Below, piece by piece: positions 63,873 through 64,000 of a DNA stretch of 64,000 nucleotides. Within the stretch, counting starts at the first letter, position 1. Every line of letters starts with the position of its first letter. Position numbers and translations under genes: made by a program. The stretch is from Methylacidiphilum sp. Yel. GTDB lineage: Bacteria > Verrucomicrobiota > Verrucomicrobiia > Methylacidiphilales > Methylacidiphilaceae. The notes under the pieces were generated by a model. The model was not told the origin of the DNA. It did no database searches and was given only the letters and a program-made list of their open reading frames with translations. The stretch covers positions 35,196-99,195 of the forward strand of contig NZ_LXQB01000078.1 in assembly GCF_004421185.1 (NCBI RefSeq). Reading direction: 5' to 3'.

Positions 63873-64000
63873 TTATATTTCGCACAATTCCATTTTTGTG
63901 GTTCTCTCTGGGTCGTTCAACACAACCGCAGGTGGCGTAGCAGGCTTGCCATAGTAGACCTGTTTGATCAGTTCCATCACTCTTGGGCAAATCTGGAGCC
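63873..64000 (-). CDS. Partial gene at window end, C-terminal 42 residues
   Basis: Reading in from the window edge on the minus strand gives an open frame ending at a TAA at 63873. The residues visible are LQICPRVMELIKQVYYGKPA, TPPAVVLNDPERTTK and MELCEI. It was called because it is an open frame upstream of the 63790 gene in the same direction. The fragment does not identify a family, and the frame is open to the edge so the real length is unknown. Confidence 0.5.
   Translation of the reverse strand, partial: LQICPRVMELIKQVYYGKPATPPAVVLNDPERTTKMELCEI

Noticed and set aside
1..64000. CRISPR array, prophage or rRNA operon
   Set aside because: No regularly spaced repeats, phage structural genes or rRNA segments were seen on either strand.

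Overview
The window reads as one chromosome segment of a low-GC (roughly 40 % by eye) Gram-negative bacterium. The gene content fits a thermoacidophilic verrucomicrobial methanotroph of the Methylacidiphilum type. Supporting signs are a truncated ribosomal alpha operon, heavy investment in copper handling (CopA ATPase, multicopper oxidase, free-standing DUF3347 protein, His/Met-rich peptide, CopD-like protein), a protoglobin and a proton-translocating transhydrogenase. The genus is inferred from gene style, not proven. No rRNA or CRISPR array was seen. Three tRNA genes (Glu, Gly, Cys) are present.

Layout. 0.2-4.7 kb (minus): isochorismatase-like hydrolase, typA, a lipoprotein SAM hydrolase and a flippase-like membrane protein. 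4.9-8.4 kb (plus): rmuC and ppk1. 8.5-13.0 kb (minus): rpsT, map, rpmJ, rpsM, rpsK, rpsD, rpoA, rplQ, lacking the usual infA and secY. 13.1-18.4 kb (plus): argS, a PAS histidine kinase/NarL regulator pair and a CopD-like membrane protein. 18.5-19.8 kb: tRNA-Glu and a DUF763 gene. 19.8-25.4 kb (minus): a Na+/H+ antiporter behind a structured leader, then bioA, bioF and an amidohydrolase. 25.6-29.8 kb (minus): PAP2 phosphatase, copA, asd. Around 30.7 kb a bactofilin diverges from a YdbH-like gene followed by a YnbE-YdbL fusion. 33.7-37.0 kb (minus): a copper/multicopper-oxidase operon. 37.2-43.3 kb (minus): SYLF protein, MsbA-like exporter, hydrolase, DPBB-like protein and a coiled-coil protein. 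43.7-50.7 kb (plus): TonB-dependent receptor, small exported protein, pntAA-pntAB-pntB and protoglobin.

The most unusual region is 50.7-59.3 kb, a five-gene minus-strand cluster. It holds a 1012-residue tubulin/FtsZ-superfamily GTPase (Tubulin_2 type), a zinc-ribbon/TM/PstS-like/OmpA fusion, a second protein with the same zinc ribbon plus a glycine zipper, and two paralogous membrane proteins at the two ends. It resembles the FtsZl-1 membrane-remodelling systems described from genome context, but without a von Willebrand A protein here. A GC-rich, hairpin-dense element of about 420 bp, resembling a HEARO/omega-RNA or IS200/IS605-type remnant without ORF, is inserted directly at the start codon of the tubulin-like gene. 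The window closes (59.4-64.0 kb, minus) with tRNA-Cys, a TPR protein, pgl, zwf, a paralogue of a copper-operon protein and a cut-off gene.

Functional links: the copper operon, CopA, the CopD-like protein and the 63 kb paralogue plausibly serve copper supply and detoxification. The ydbH/ynbE-ydbL genes, MsbA-like exporter, PAP2 phosphatase, SYLF protein and tubulin-like cluster all point to envelope lipid traffic or membrane shaping. Zwf/Pgl and the transhydrogenase both serve NADPH supply.
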